Shown here in pieces: positions 8,761 through 17,570 of a stretch of 64,000 nucleotides of DNA. This DNA is from Anabaena sphaerica FACHB-251 (lineage in GTDB: Bacteria > Cyanobacteriota > Cyanobacteriia > Cyanobacteriales > Nostocaceae). Below the pieces are notes generated by a model. It worked only from the letters and a program-made list of their open reading frames with translations, did not search any database and had not been told where the DNA came from. The position numbers were made by a program, and so were the translations under genes. Location of the stretch: the NCBI RefSeq assembly GCF_014696825.1, contig NZ_JACJQU010000003.1:310001-374000 (forward strand). Reading direction: 5' to 3'. Position 1 is the stretch's first letter; each line of letters starts with the position of its first letter.

Positions 8761-11232
8761 CTACGACTCAATAACCTGGGGTAATAACTCCCGACGCTGT
8801 TGAGCAGTAACTTGGACAACACCATTTTCATCAACATCAACAAAAGCAATATCACCGTCTTTGATACGTCCAGACAGAATTTCTTCAGCCAAACTATCTT
8901 CTAACAAGCGCATAATTGCCCGACGTAATGGCCTTGCACCGTAACTAGGACTGTAACCCTCAGTAATGAGGCGGTCCTTGAAGCGATCGCTCACTTCTAA
9001 AGTAATGCCTTTTTCTGTCAAGCGACCAAACACTTCCCTCAGCATGATTTCGGCGATTTGGGTAACTTCAGCCTTATTCAACTGACGGAAGACGATAATC
9101 TCATCCAGACGGTTCAAGAACTCAGGACGGAAGTATTGCTTCAGTTCCTCATTCACCAAAGAACGAATCCGGTTGTATTGAGATTCTGTTTGATCTTCAG
9201 CAAACTCGAAACCAATACCGCTACCGCCTTTTTCAATTACCTTAGAACCAATGTTGGAAGTCAAAATCAGCAAGGTGTTCTTAAAGTCCACCGTGCGACC
9301 TTTCGCGTCAGTTAACCGACCATCTTCCAAAATTTGCAGCAGCATATTGAACACATCGGGGTGTGCTTTTTCGATTTCGTCAAACAGCACCACGGTGTAA
9401 GGACGACGGCGTACAGCTTCTGTTAACTGACCACCTTCGTTGTAACCGACATAACCTGGAGGTGAACCAATCAACTTACTGACGGTGTGACGCTCCATGT
9501 ACTCGGACATATCCAAGCGAATCATTGCTTCTTCAGAACCGAAGAAGTAAGAAGCCAAGGATTTTGCCAACTCAGTTTTACCAACCCCAGTTGGACCTGA
9601 GAAGACAAAACTCGCAATTGGTCGATTGGGATTCTTCAAACCAACACGAGCGCGACGAATAGCGCGGGAAACAGCCTTCACAGCATCATCTTGACCGATG
9701 AGGCGCTGATGCAAGGTGTCTTCCATGTGCAGCAACTTCTCAGATTCGGACTCAGTGAGTTTGTTCACTGGTACACCAGTCCAAGAAGCGACAATGTGAG
9801 CGATATCTTCTTCTGTAACTACAGGTTCTAGACCATCACCACCAGCTGCGTTGGTTTTAGTTTGAGCAATGGTGCGGATTTCCGCTTTGATTTCCATTTC
9901 TCTGTCCCGCAGTTCACCGGCTCTGTCAAAGTCCTGAGAACGAACAGCATCATCTTTTTCTTTTAAGATTTGCCGCAGTTCCTTGTCTAACTCTTTTGCT
10001 GCTGGGGGTAGCTGGGAGTTAATCAAGCGGACGCGAGAACCGGCTTCGTCGATCAAGTCGATGGCTTTATCTGGTAAATAGCGATCGCTAATATATCGAT
10101 CAGACAATTTTGCAGCCGCGACTAAAGCTTCATCGGAGATTTTTAACTTGTGGTGTTGCTCGTAGCGATCGCGCAAACCATATAAAATTTCTATTGTTTC
10201 ATCAACAGAAGGTTCACCCACCATCACAGGCTGGAAGCGTCTTTCCAACGCTGCATCCCGTTCAATGTGCTTGCGGTACTCATCCAAAGTGGTTGCGCCG
10301 ATACACTGCAACTCACCCCGCGCCAAAGCTGGCTTGAGGATATTCGCCGCATCAATAGCCCCTTCAGCCGCACCTGCACCGATTAAGGTGTGAACTTCGT
10401 CAATTACCAGGATGACATTACCCGCCGAGCGGATCTCATCCATGATTTTTTTTAGGCGTTCTTCAAATTCACCCCGATACTTGGTTCCTGCTACCAGCAA
10501 CCCAATATCGAGAGTGACAACACGCTTATCTTCCAGGATGTCGGGGACATCTTTGTTAGCGATGCGGCTGGCTAAACCTTCAGCAATGGCTGTTTTACCA
10601 ACCCCAGGTTCACCAATCAGCACTGGATTATTTTTAGTCCGGCGACCCAAAATTTGAATCACACGCTCAATTTCCTTGGCGCGTCCCACCACAGGATCGA
10701 GCTTGTTATCAACGGCCATTTGGGTCAAGTTAGAGCCAAATTCATCCAAAGTTGGGGTTTTAGTGCGACCCGAAGGACCGCCAGGAGTAACTTCCGCAGT
10801 TTCTCCCAACATCCGAATCACTTGGGTTCTCACCTTAGACAAATCTACACCCAGGTTTTCTAGCACCCTGGCTGCTACACCTTCCCCTTCGCGGATGAGG
10901 CCCAACAGCAGATGCTCGGTGCCAATGTAGTTATGCCCTAGTTGGCGTGCTTCTTCCAAGGATAGTTCTAAAACCCGCTTTGCCCGTGGCGTAAACGGAA
11001 TTTCCACGGCCACAAAGCCGGAACCTCGGCCTATGATCTTTTCAACTTCAATTCGGGCATCTTTAAGATTGACACCCATTGACTTTAGAACCTTGGCGGC
11101 TACTCCTGTGCCTTCCCCAATCAGACCCAGGAGGATCTGCTCGGTTCCAACAAAGTTGTGACCTAAACGGCGGGCCTCTTCTTGGGCCAGCATGATTACC
11201 TTAATGGCTTTTTCTGTGAAGCGTTCAAACAT
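8761..11232 (-). CDS. clpC: ClpC, AAA+ unfoldase of the Clp protease
   Basis: 823 residues from the ATG at 11232 ([12 protein letters not shown]), the conserved start of cyanobacterial ClpC; 16 further upstream codons are open but not typical. Domains in order: two Clp-N repeats (about 1-150), AAA module 1 with [13 protein letters not shown] and [11 protein letters not shown], a middle domain carrying a UVR-like coiled coil, and AAA module 2 with [13 protein letters not shown] and [15 protein letters not shown]. The C-terminal D2-small domain ends in a short basic/acidic tail. ClpC threads substrates into ClpP/ClpR and supports stress survival. It is monocistronic, with a ~400-bp upstream region. 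Confidence 0.97.
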   Translation of the reverse strand: MFERFTEKAIKVIMLAQEEARRLGHNFVGTEQILLGLIGEGTGVAAKVLKSMGVNLKDARIEVEKIIGRGSGFVAVEIPFTPRAKRVLELSLEEARQLGHNYIGTEHLLLGLIREGEGVAARVLENLGVDLSKVRTQVIRMLGETAEVTPGGPSGRTKTPTLDEFGSNLTQMAVDNKLDPVVGRAKEIERVIQILGRRTKNNPVLIGEPGVGKTAIAEGLASRIANKDVPDILEDKRVVTLDIGLLVAGTKYRGEFEERLKKIMDEIRSAGNVILVIDEVHTLIGAGAAEGAIDAANILKPALARGELQCIGATTLDEYRKHIERDAALERRFQPVMVGEPSVDETIEILYGLRDRYEQHHKLKISDEALVAAAKLSDRYISDRYLPDKAIDLIDEAGSRVRLINSQLPPAAKELDKELRQILKEKDDAVRSQDFDRAGELRDREMEIKAEIRTIAQTKTNAAGGDGLEPVVTEEDIAHIVASWTGVPVNKLTESESEKLLHMEDTLHQRLIGQDDAVKAVSRAIRRARVGLKNPNRPIASFVFSGPTGVGKTELAKSLASYFFGSEEAMIRLDMSEYMERHTVSKLIGSPPGYVGYNEGGQLTEAVRRRPYTVVLFDEIEKAHPDVFNMLLQILEDGRLTDAKGRTVDFKNTLLILTSNIGSKVIEKGGSGIGFEFAEDQTESQYNRIRSLVNEELKQYFRPEFLNRLDEIIVFRQLNKAEVTQIAEIMLREVFGRLTEKGITLEVSDRFKDRLITEGYSPSYGARPLRRAIMRLLEDSLAEEILSGRIKDGDIAFVDVDENGVVQVTAQQRRELLPQVIES

Positions 11233-11641
11233 GGCATTTTTCCCATCACCTGCGTCGTGCCGGTATGCTGATTTTAGCACAGGCTAAAATTTTGGATATC
11301 TGTATCAAGAAAATAGATATCCTTCAGCCATCAGACTCTTTGATGGGTTAATTGCTAAATTTTTATTACTTTTTGTGTAGCTAGTGTACTGAGGAGGTCG
11401 AATTTACCAGCTTTTCTGGGACTAATCACAAACAAGAGACCGCTAATGTTGAGATTTTGTTGATCCAATCCCAAATAGATATGAATATCACAAATACCAC
11501 TACACTGTCAAGCAAAGATAACTTTGTATAAGAAATCTCAATAAATTCTAGGAAATAATTTTAAAATTTTGATATAAATGAAATAGGAAATCTATGAAGA
11601 TTGTATTTTTTGTCAACAGTCTGGGGACTGGGGACAAGAGT
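11233..11641. other. clpC upstream region, with a short decayed open stretch
   Basis: Between clpC and the rimI-like gene. On the minus strand a 51-codon stop-free stretch without a start (11355-11507) reads SGICDIHIYLGLDQQNLNIS, GLLFVISPRKAGKFDLLSTL. It could be a gene relic or chance. No RNA gene is visible. Confidence 0.35.
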
Positions 11642-12199
11642 TTATGAATTATTAATTATTAACGACCAAGAAGATTGTTGCAGGCGATCGCTAATAATAC
11701 TATGCCAATCATCTAAATTTTTGAGAAAATTTGGCTGTTGTAAGTCAGAAAGCCACAGAATCAGAGCATCTTCATCATTATCTTTGTAATAATGCGGTCG
11801 TCTGCCAGCAGTTTTAAAGCCAAATTTTTGATATAGAGAGATTGCCCCCTGGTTAGAAGCTCGAACTTCGAGGGTAGCTCGCTCCAAACCGCGATCGCCA
11901 GCTGTCTTGAGTACAGAATACAACAAAGCCTGTCCCAAACCTTGACGGTGATATTGAGGATGAACCGCCAAAATTGTAATATGTGCTTCCTCTAAAATTG
12001 ACCAAAAACAACCCATTCCCAGCAACCCGGAGCTAGAAAAGGGAGAAAATAAACCTAGAAAATGACTATTGGGACTTTCCAACTCTCGAAGGTAGCCTTC
12101 CATAGTCCACCAACCATCGAAACAGGCTTTATCAAGTTCCAGCAACTCACTTAAATGCTCTACAGTCAAGGATTGAATTTTTAAGTCTAATAATTTCAC
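11642..12199 (-). CDS. rimI: RimI-like GNAT N-acetyltransferase
   Basis: 185 residues from a GTG at 12199 (VKLLDLKIQSL). Upstream codons to 12313 are open only because heptamer repeats contain no stop in this frame. The GNAT fold shows motif A, ILAVHPQYHRQGLGQALLYSVL, with the Q-x-x-G-x-G/A acetyl-CoA loop, and motif B, LEVRASNQGAISLYQKFGFKTAGRRPHYY. These are typical of ribosomal-protein S18 alanine N-acetyltransferase RimI. It is divergent from lysA. A C-terminal tail of about 35 residues after DALILWL is longer than in most RimI proteins. Confidence 0.85.
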   Translation of the reverse strand: MKLLDLKIQSLTVEHLSELLELDKACFDGWWTMEGYLRELESPNSHFLGLFSPFSSSGLLGMGCFWSILEEAHITILAVHPQYHRQGLGQALLYSVLKTAGDRGLERATLEVRASNQGAISLYQKFGFKTAGRRPHYYKDNDEDALILWLSDLQQPNFLKNLDDWHSIISDRLQQSSWSLIINNS

Positions 12200-12200
12200 A

Positions 12201-12303
12201 GGACTAGGGACTAGGGACTGGGGACTGGGAAGAGAGCAGGGGGAGCAGGGGAGCAGAGGAAGAATATATTTATCTTTTGCCTGTTCCCTGTTCCCTGTTC
12301 CCT
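12201..12303. repeat. Heptamer arrays GGGGACT and TGTTCCC
   Basis: GGGACTA/GGGGACT copies at 12201-12230 directly abut the GTG start of the rimI-like gene. TGTTCCC copies lie at 12281-12303, separated by GGGAGCA-type repeats. Confidence 0.85.
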
Positions 12304-12398
12304 TCTTTCCCAATTACCAATTAACAGCAAAGCTGTAAACTGAGAATCGGGAGCTTAACTCACGCCCGTAATTTTAACAAGGACAGATTTTATTAGCT

Positions 12399-13805
12399 AT
12401 GGTATCGACTCACCCTGTCGGGGTTCAACCTTCTGGCAATCAATATTTATCTCCCAGAGGCAGTGGTACAACTGTTTCTCCTAATCAAGAACTCTTACCT
12501 TTGAGTGCCAGAGTTAATCGTCATGATTTCCTGGAAATCGGTGGGTGTGATGTCACAACGCTGGTTCAGCAGTTTGGTTCACCCTTATATATCTTAGATG
12601 AAGAAACTCTGCGGACAGCTTGCCAACAATACCGGGATACATTCAAACAATACTACAAAGGTGAATCTCAAGTATTGTACGCTTCTAAGGCATGGAATTG
12701 TTTAGCAGTTTGTGCGGTTGTTGCCTCAGAAGGTTTAGGAATAGATGTAGTATCGGGTGGTGAACTTTACACAGCCATCAATGCGGGTGTTAGTCCAGAT
12801 AAGATATACCTGCACGGGAATAATAAATCTCGTGAGGAGCTAATTTTAGCTATTGAGTCAGGTTGTACCATAGTCGTGGACAACTGGTACGAATTACAAA
12901 CTTTGGTGAACATTGTAGAGACATTCCATGGAACGTCTCTACAAAAAATCCGGATTATGCTGCGGTTAACTCCGGGGATCGAATGCCATACCCATGAATA
13001 TATCCGCACCGGACATTTAGATAGTAAATTTGGTTTTGACCCCAATGATTTAGATGAGGTGTTTGCTTTTGTCAGCAAACAACCAGGTTTAAACTGTGTC
13101 GGTTTACACGCTCATATTGGTTCGCAAATTTTTGAACGTCAACCCCATCGTGATTTGGCTGCTGTGATGGTACAGTGGTTGCGAGATGCGGCAAAATATA
13201 ATTTGGAATTGACCGAGTTAAATGTTGGTGGTGGTTTAGGAATTAAGTACACCGAATCAGACGATCCCCCAAGCATTGAAGAATGGTCAAAGGCGATTTG
13301 TGAAGTAGTACAAGAAGCTTGTACGGCTGAAAATTTGCCCTTACCTAAATTACTGTGTGAACCCGGGCGATCGCTAATTGCGACTGCTTGCGTTACCGCC
13401 TACACTATTGGTTCAGCTAAAGTCATTCCCGATATTCGTACTTATGTCACAATTGATGGGGGAATGTCTGATAATCCCCGCCCCATCACCTACCAATCGG
13501 TTTATCGTGCGGTAGTTGCTAATAAAATGTCCGCTTCCTTAACCCAAACAGTCACATTGGCGGGTAAACATTGTGAATCAGGAGATATTCTGATTAAAAA
13601 TGCCCAACTGCCAAAAACTGAACCAGGCGATATTCTCGTAGTTATGGGAACTGGTGCATACAATTACAGTATGGCATCTAACTACAACCGCTTGCCCCGA
13701 CCGGCAGCAGTTTTAGTGGCGAATAGCGAAGCAAATTTAATTTTGCAACGCGAAACTTATCAAGACATAATTCGACAAGATTGCCTACCAGAAAGACTTA
13801 AATAG
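12399..13805 (+). CDS. lysA: Diaminopimelate decarboxylase
   Basis: 468 residues, PLP fold type III. PLP lysine is in VLYASKAWN (Lys97). Glycine-rich phosphate site is ELNVGGGLGIKY, and the active-site CESGD box is KHCESGDIL. It converts meso-diaminopimelate to lysine, the last step of lysine biosynthesis. The N-terminal ~40 residues (PSGNQYLSPRGSGTT) are low in conservation, common in cyanobacteria. Residues 172-182 are encoded by an in-frame palindromic repeat (see 12913-12944). It is followed by heptamers and then cdaA-uppS on the same strand, a conserved cyanobacterial neighbourhood. Confidence 0.96.
   Translation: MVSTHPVGVQPSGNQYLSPRGSGTTVSPNQELLPLSARVNRHDFLEIGGCDVTTLVQQFGSPLYILDEETLRTACQQYRDTFKQYYKGESQVLYASKAWNCLAVCAVVASEGLGIDVVSGGELYTAINAGVSPDKIYLHGNNKSREELILAIESGCTIVVDNWYELQTLVNIVETFHGTSLQKIRIMLRLTPGIECHTHEYIRTGHLDSKFGFDPNDLDEVFAFVSKQPGLNCVGLHAHIGSQIFERQPHRDLAAVMVQWLRDAAKYNLELTELNVGGGLGIKYTESDDPPSIEEWSKAICEVVQEACTAENLPLPKLLCEPGRSLIATACVTAYTIGSAKVIPDIRTYVTIDGGMSDNPRPITYQSVYRAVVANKMSASLTQTVTLAGKHCESGDILIKNAQLPKTEPGDILVVMGTGAYNYSMASNYNRLPRPAAVLVANSEANLILQRETYQDIIRQDCLPERLK
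12913..12944. repeat. 32-bp palindromic repeat inside lysA
   Basis: TTGTAGAGACATTCC at 12913-12927 is complementary to 12930-12944, with one mismatch (12923/12934), centred on CATGG. It belongs to the same family as the intergenic palindrome at 1953-1981 and stays in frame with lysA. Confidence 0.88.
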
Positions 13806-13849
13806 TTAGTAGTCCTTAGTCTTTGGTCATTAGTCATCAGCTAAGAACC

Positions 13850-13883
13850 AATGACTAATGACAAATGACAAATGACAAATGAC
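13850..13883. repeat. Heptamer array ATGACAA/ATGACTA
   Basis: About five tandem units between lysA and cdaA; the last ends about 18 bp before the cdaA start. Confidence 0.85.
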
Positions 13884-13901
13884 TATTAGAATCCAGATGT
13901 C

Positions 13902-14840
13902 ATGAGAGATTGGTGGAAGCAATGGCTGACGACAAACATGGGATGGTCACAGTCCTTGCTGCTTGGGACTCTGGATATTCTGTTAGTGCTGGCGTTGACA
14001 TACATGATCCTGGTGATTATTAGTGAACGCCGAACGCTGTGGATGGTACGAGGCTTTATACTGTTGATGCTGGCTTCAGCATTCAGTGGCACTTTAGGGC
14101 TACCTCTACTCAATTTCGTTCTGGAAAAGCTGGTAATTGGTTGTGCTGTAGCAATGGCTGTAGCACTCCAATCAGAGTTTCGCCGATTCTTGGAACAACT
14201 GGGACGGGGAGAGTTCCGGCAGTTATTTCAACCCAACCGCTTGGCAGTTCCTAAATCTGATAGCGTGATTGATGAAATTGTCGATGCTGTGAAAGAACTG
14301 TCAAAAAATCGGATTGGTGCTTTGCTGATTTTGGAAACTTCCGGTCCAATTGATGAGCGGGATTTTTCTGTACCTGGTGTAAAGTTAAATGCAGAGGTAT
14401 CTAAGGAACTGATACAGACCATTTTTCAGCCCAAAACTTTATTGCATGATGGGGCAACTTTGATCCGTGGTTCGCGGATTGTCTCATCAGGTATAATTTT
14501 ACCACTATCGGGACGCACAGCCTCGCGCCAGTTGGGTACACGCCATCGGGCAGCAATGGGAATTACTGAGCGGGTCGAAAATTGTATCTGCGTCGTTGTA
14601 TCAGAAGAAACGGGTTCTATTTCCTTAGCGGAACGAGGAACTCTATATAGACCACTGACGATTAGAAAGTTAAAAGAGTCTTTAGAGGCTCGATTTTCGC
14701 CAACTGTAGATAGGGAAGCTGTAGCACCTGGTCTTTTCAGTTTAGGTCGTCAACTAGGTGGTCAGACACTAGCATTTGTTTTGCGTTTACTCAGATTACC
14801 ATTGATCGCTTCTCGCCAAAAAAATAAGACCGAAAAATGA
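13902..14840 (+). CDS. cdaA: Membrane diadenylate cyclase CdaA (DisA_N domain)
   Basis: 312 residues. Three N-terminal transmembrane helices (about 20-40, 46-66, 70-88) are followed by a DAC domain. Catalytic motifs are LLHDGATLI (DGA) and GTRHRAAMG (RHR), both required for making c-di-AMP from two ATP. c-di-AMP controls potassium and osmotic balance and day/night metabolism in cyanobacteria. The stop overlaps the uppS start by 4 bp (ATGA), indicating translational coupling. The C-terminal ~50 residues after the cyclase are basic. Confidence 0.95.
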   Translation: MRDWWKQWLTTNMGWSQSLLLGTLDILLVLALTYMILVIISERRTLWMVRGFILLMLASAFSGTLGLPLLNFVLEKLVIGCAVAMAVALQSEFRRFLEQLGRGEFRQLFQPNRLAVPKSDSVIDEIVDAVKELSKNRIGALLILETSGPIDERDFSVPGVKLNAEVSKELIQTIFQPKTLLHDGATLIRGSRIVSSGIILPLSGRTASRQLGTRHRAAMGITERVENCICVVVSEETGSISLAERGTLYRPLTIRKLKESLEARFSPTVDREAVAPGLFSLGRQLGGQTLAFVLRLLRLPLIASRQKNKTEK

Positions 14841-15586
14841 CTACACAATCTACTGAACTGCAATATTTGCCTTCTGATTTAAAACGAGAATTACTTCCCC
14901 AGCACGTTGCGGTGATTATGGATGGCAATGGTCGATGGGCTAAACGTCAAGGTCTACCCAGAATTATGGGGCATCAGCGGGGAGTTGATGCCCTCAAAGA
15001 TTTGCTGCGCTGTTGTAAGGATTGGGGCATTAAAGCCCTGACTGTTTACGCTTTTTCTACGGAGAATTGGAAAAGACCACAGAAAGAAGTGGATTTTGTA
15101 ATGAGTCTGATCCAGGGTTTTCTACGTCAAGAACTCCGGGAAATGTTAGAGAAAAATGTACAGATTCAGTTTGTGGGTAATTTACAAGCTTTACCAACAG
15201 CAGTGCAAGAGGAAATTTCTCGCTCTATGGCAGCAACTAAAAATAATCGTAGTATTAAGTTTACAGTAGCTACAAATTATGGCGGTAGACAAGAAATTTT
15301 ACAAGCTTGTCGAGTGATCGCTCAAAAGGTACAAGAAGGTATATTGAGACCAGATGAAATTTCTGAAGAATTATTTGAAAATCATTTATATACAGCAGGT
15401 ACAGCAGACCCAGATTTACTCATCCGCACTAGTGGGGAAATGCGACTTTCTAATTTTCTCCTCTGGCAAATGGCCTATGGAGAAATTTATATTACTGATA
15501 CTCTTTGGCCAGATTTTGACCGCAGGGAGTTTTACCGGGCTTTATGTGCCTACCAACAACGGGAACGTCGATTTGGGAAGGTTTAG
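14837..15586 (+). CDS. uppS: Isoprenyl (undecaprenyl) diphosphate synthase
   Basis: 249 residues, cis-prenyltransferase family. [14 protein letters not shown] contains the catalytic Asp29. Other conserved blocks are [23 protein letters not shown] and the C-terminal [20 protein letters not shown]. It makes the C55 lipid carrier for peptidoglycan and polysaccharide assembly. It is translationally coupled to cdaA. Confidence 0.96.
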   Translation: MTTQSTELQYLPSDLKRELLPQHVAVIMDGNGRWAKRQGLPRIMGHQRGVDALKDLLRCCKDWGIKALTVYAFSTENWKRPQKEVDFVMSLIQGFLRQELREMLEKNVQIQFVGNLQALPTAVQEEISRSMAATKNNRSIKFTVATNYGGRQEILQACRVIAQKVQEGILRPDEISEELFENHLYTAGTADPDLLIRTSGEMRLSNFLLWQMAYGEIYITDTLWPDFDRREFYRALCAYQQRERRFGKV

Positions 15587-15745
15587 TTGATAGCTGATAG
15601 TTATTAGTTTCTATTGACACTCCCCGACCTAAAGGTGCGGGGATTCTTGGTTCACAGACTCGCCATTAGAGGACAGGTTTACACCGTTACGGGTGATGCC
15701 TCCAGCACGCTGACGCGAACGGCAGTCGCTCATGGGGGAGACCCC

Positions 15746-15934
15746 CTACGTACCCGTCGCTGCCTCACCAATCGTCCAAGAGGGCAAATCTCCCCAAGCG
15801 TCAGTTCCCGTATGCCCTACGGTACTTAATCCTAATTTCAGGATATTGATACTGGCGTTCACATCTCTATCTTCTACAAACCCGCAATGAGTACAAATAT
15901 GGGTTCTGGTTGATACCCTAAAACTTTTTAACAC
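15746..15934 (-). pseudogene. TnpB C-terminal zinc-ribbon fragment
   Basis: The frame reads STRTHICTHCGFVEDRDVNA, SINILKLG, then LSTVGHTGTDAWGDLPSW and a stop at 15746. This is the OrfB zinc-ribbon and C-tail of TnpB. Only the second CxxC pair remains. The RuvC-like catalytic part upstream is absent, replaced by the transposase fragment at 15938. Confidence 0.8.
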
Positions 15935-15937
15935 CCT

Positions 15938-16252
15938 CTAAGAGTTTTCTATGTATTCAATTTCTTTGATTTGGTGATATTTCCAGGACTTTGATAGCCT
16001 TTCTATTGCTTTCATCTCTGGTTCTCTTTCTAATTTATTCTCTTCTGTTTCTGGTTTTGTTTGCGCTATTTCTTCGATTTCTTTTTTATACTCTCCTTCT
16101 ACACTCATTGAAGTCCCATCTAAATGAATACTATCCATTTCTATTTGGAATTTATTGGCTGCTTTTATGGCTATTGTTGTAAATATTCTGGTTGTTCCTA
16201 TTTGATGATATTTGTCTAGTTCTCTTCCTAGTTTGTCATCGTTTAGGAGGTC
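15938..16252 (-). pseudogene. IS1634-like transposase fragment with internal deletion
   Basis: 105 codons open on the minus strand, with no proper start: DLLNDDKLGRELDKYHQIGT, then AIKAANKFQIEMDSIHLDGTS, an acidic K/E-rich stretch, and MKAIERLSKSWKYHQIKEIE. The motif MDSIHLDGTSMSVEGEY marks the DDE region of IS1634/IS4-superfamily transposases. The abrupt join after MKAIE suggests that the centre of the protein has been deleted. It is truncated at both ends. Confidence 0.65.
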
Positions 16253-16566
16253 TTATTATTAAATGGGAGCGCAAAGTCGAAAATAAAGGTAATGCTGTTT
16301 ATTCGATTTAGCTGCACAACAGCTTAATCATGGCTACGACTCAACAACCACATTCTTATGTTAGAGTAAGTTAGATAATCTGTCAATCCAAAGAATGTGT
16401 CCCTCAGGCGTAAACGCCTTAATTGGCTTTCATCCCTTGCCTCAAGGACGGTCAAGTTTTTCCGCCACGCTCCAAAACTCAACCGTTCGGCTGACGCTCA
16501 CGGAAGCCTCAAGGGTTTTCAGCCTTTTTTCTTATAACCTAATAACTAATGACTAATAACTAATGA

Positions 16567-16839
16567 CTAAGGACCCGCAAAAACCGCTTGTTCTATGTCT
16601 TCCCGACTGAGAGAATATTTAAAAGAACGTTGGATATCTTGACCTTTTTCTCCCGCTTGAATATATCGGACTGTAATTTGCTCGGTATCTAACCACAGTT
16701 CTGCTTGCCAACTTGCTCTTTGCAATCGCCAACAATGTAGCTCAGTGTCATCTTGTTGACAACCTTGATCTTTTAGCCATTGTTCAATTTGTGGTAGTGG
16801 ATGGTTATACAGCGGTGTGTCGGAGGGCAGAATAGACAT
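16567..16839 (-). CDS. DUF3143 family protein
   Basis: 90 residues from ATG at 16839 (MSILPSDTPLYNHPLP). An ATG 18 bp upstream exists only because it lies in AAAATTC heptamers. Conserved features are DTPLYNHPLPQIEQWL, LHCWRLQRASWQAELWLD and SLSREDIEQAVFAGP at the C-terminus, the DUF3143 pattern of cyanobacteria and plastid lineages. The function is unknown. It lies immediately downstream of the J-domain gene, with the intervening heptamers shared by both genes. Confidence 0.85.
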   Translation of the reverse strand: MSILPSDTPLYNHPLPQIEQWLKDQGCQQDDTELHCWRLQRASWQAELWLDTEQITVRYIQAGEKGQDIQRSFKYSLSREDIEQAVFAGP

Positions 16840-16841
16840 AA

Positions 16842-16868
16842 TAAATTCAAAATTCAAAATTCAAAATT
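16842..16868. repeat. Heptamer array AAAATTC
   Basis: Three to four copies that encode the last residues of the J-domain protein (HNFEF) and provide the 5' leader of the DUF3143 gene. Confidence 0.85.
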
Positions 16869-17399
16869 ATGAGTTTGTATCGGGTGTAGATGTTGGGAAA
16901 TATGGGTTATTTGTTGTTGTGTATTCAGATGTGGGGAAAGTTGAGTTTGTAAACTGGGTTCACCACGAAGAACGGCGACAGCGATCGCTAGTAGTAAACA
17001 ACCCACGAGGGTTAAGCCTAACACAAATAATACAAAGATTTCTCCAGAGGAAAGGGGGCGATCGCTCGCATCCAGATACATTGACCTTGAGAAATCATAG
17101 GGTTTATTCACAGGATGATTTAAATCCGTTGGTGCTTGAATTACCCCAAAGCGAGAATAGCCAATCTTTAAATCATAGCTTAAACGCCGTTCTGGATGAC
17201 TGAGGGTGGCGTAAGCTTCGTTAATTTCCTGAAATTTGGTAGTAGCAACTGTAGCAGGTAATTCTGTTGTATCTGGATGATACTGTTTACTCAGTTCTCG
17301 ATAAGCGCGACGGATATCAATCACCGATGCGGAAGGGTGTAGTCCTAGCAGGGCGTAATATGTATTTTCTGGCTTTAGCTGTGTCCCGTTTTGACTCAC
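16854..17399 (-). CDS. Membrane-anchored J-domain protein
   Basis: 181 residues, GTG start. The J domain (about 13-80) has NTYYALLGLHPSASVIDIRR and the HPD in LSKQYHPDTTEL. One transmembrane helix at about 121-145 (FVLFVLGLTLVGCLLLAIAV) anchors it. The C-terminal ~30 residues are Gln/His-rich and end within a heptamer repeat, so the tail may be repeat-derived. It would recruit Hsp70 to a membrane. It is upstream of and in line with the DUF3143 gene. Confidence 0.85.
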   Translation of the reverse strand: MSQNGTQLKPENTYYALLGLHPSASVIDIRRAYRELSKQYHPDTTELPATVATTKFQEINEAYATLSHPERRLSYDLKIGYSRFGVIQAPTDLNHPVNKPYDFSRSMYLDASDRPLSSGEIFVLFVLGLTLVGCLLLAIAVAVLRGEPSLQTQLSPHLNTQQQITHISQHLHPIQTHNFEF

Positions 17400-17570
17400 G
17401 GCTTTGATTCACTTTGCTCAAAAACGTTTTTTATATTTTAGATCCCTTGGGTAGTGAACCAACCCATAGTTTGGTTTGGAACCATTACATATCTCCGAGA
17501 AGCCGCTGCGCGTCTACGGTTTTTTTGTGCCTTTCTACTTATACTTGATTATGAGGATGTGAATTACACA

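Larger units (their letters stand above)
15617..16530 (-). mobile_element. IS200/IS605-type (tnpB) element remnant interrupted by a second transposon
   Basis: The right end near 15619-15650 has the hairpin CTCCCCGACC...GGTGCGGGG typical of IS605-family ends. The left end near 16390-16530 contains GGCGTAAACGCC and a second set of short inverted sequences, the usual left-end layout ahead of tnpB. Between them sits only the extreme C-terminus of TnpB and a piece of an unrelated transposase, so the element is dead. A guide (omega) RNA, if one once existed, would have come from the 15617-15750 end. Confidence 0.6.

Noticed and set aside
11355-11507. 51-codon stop-free stretch upstream of clpC
   Set aside because: No start codon or flanking conservation visible; kept only as a note in the intergenic entry.
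16817-17203. 128-codon plus-strand frame opposite the membrane J-domain gene
   Set aside because: It is antisense to a gene with a clear HPD motif and has no family features.
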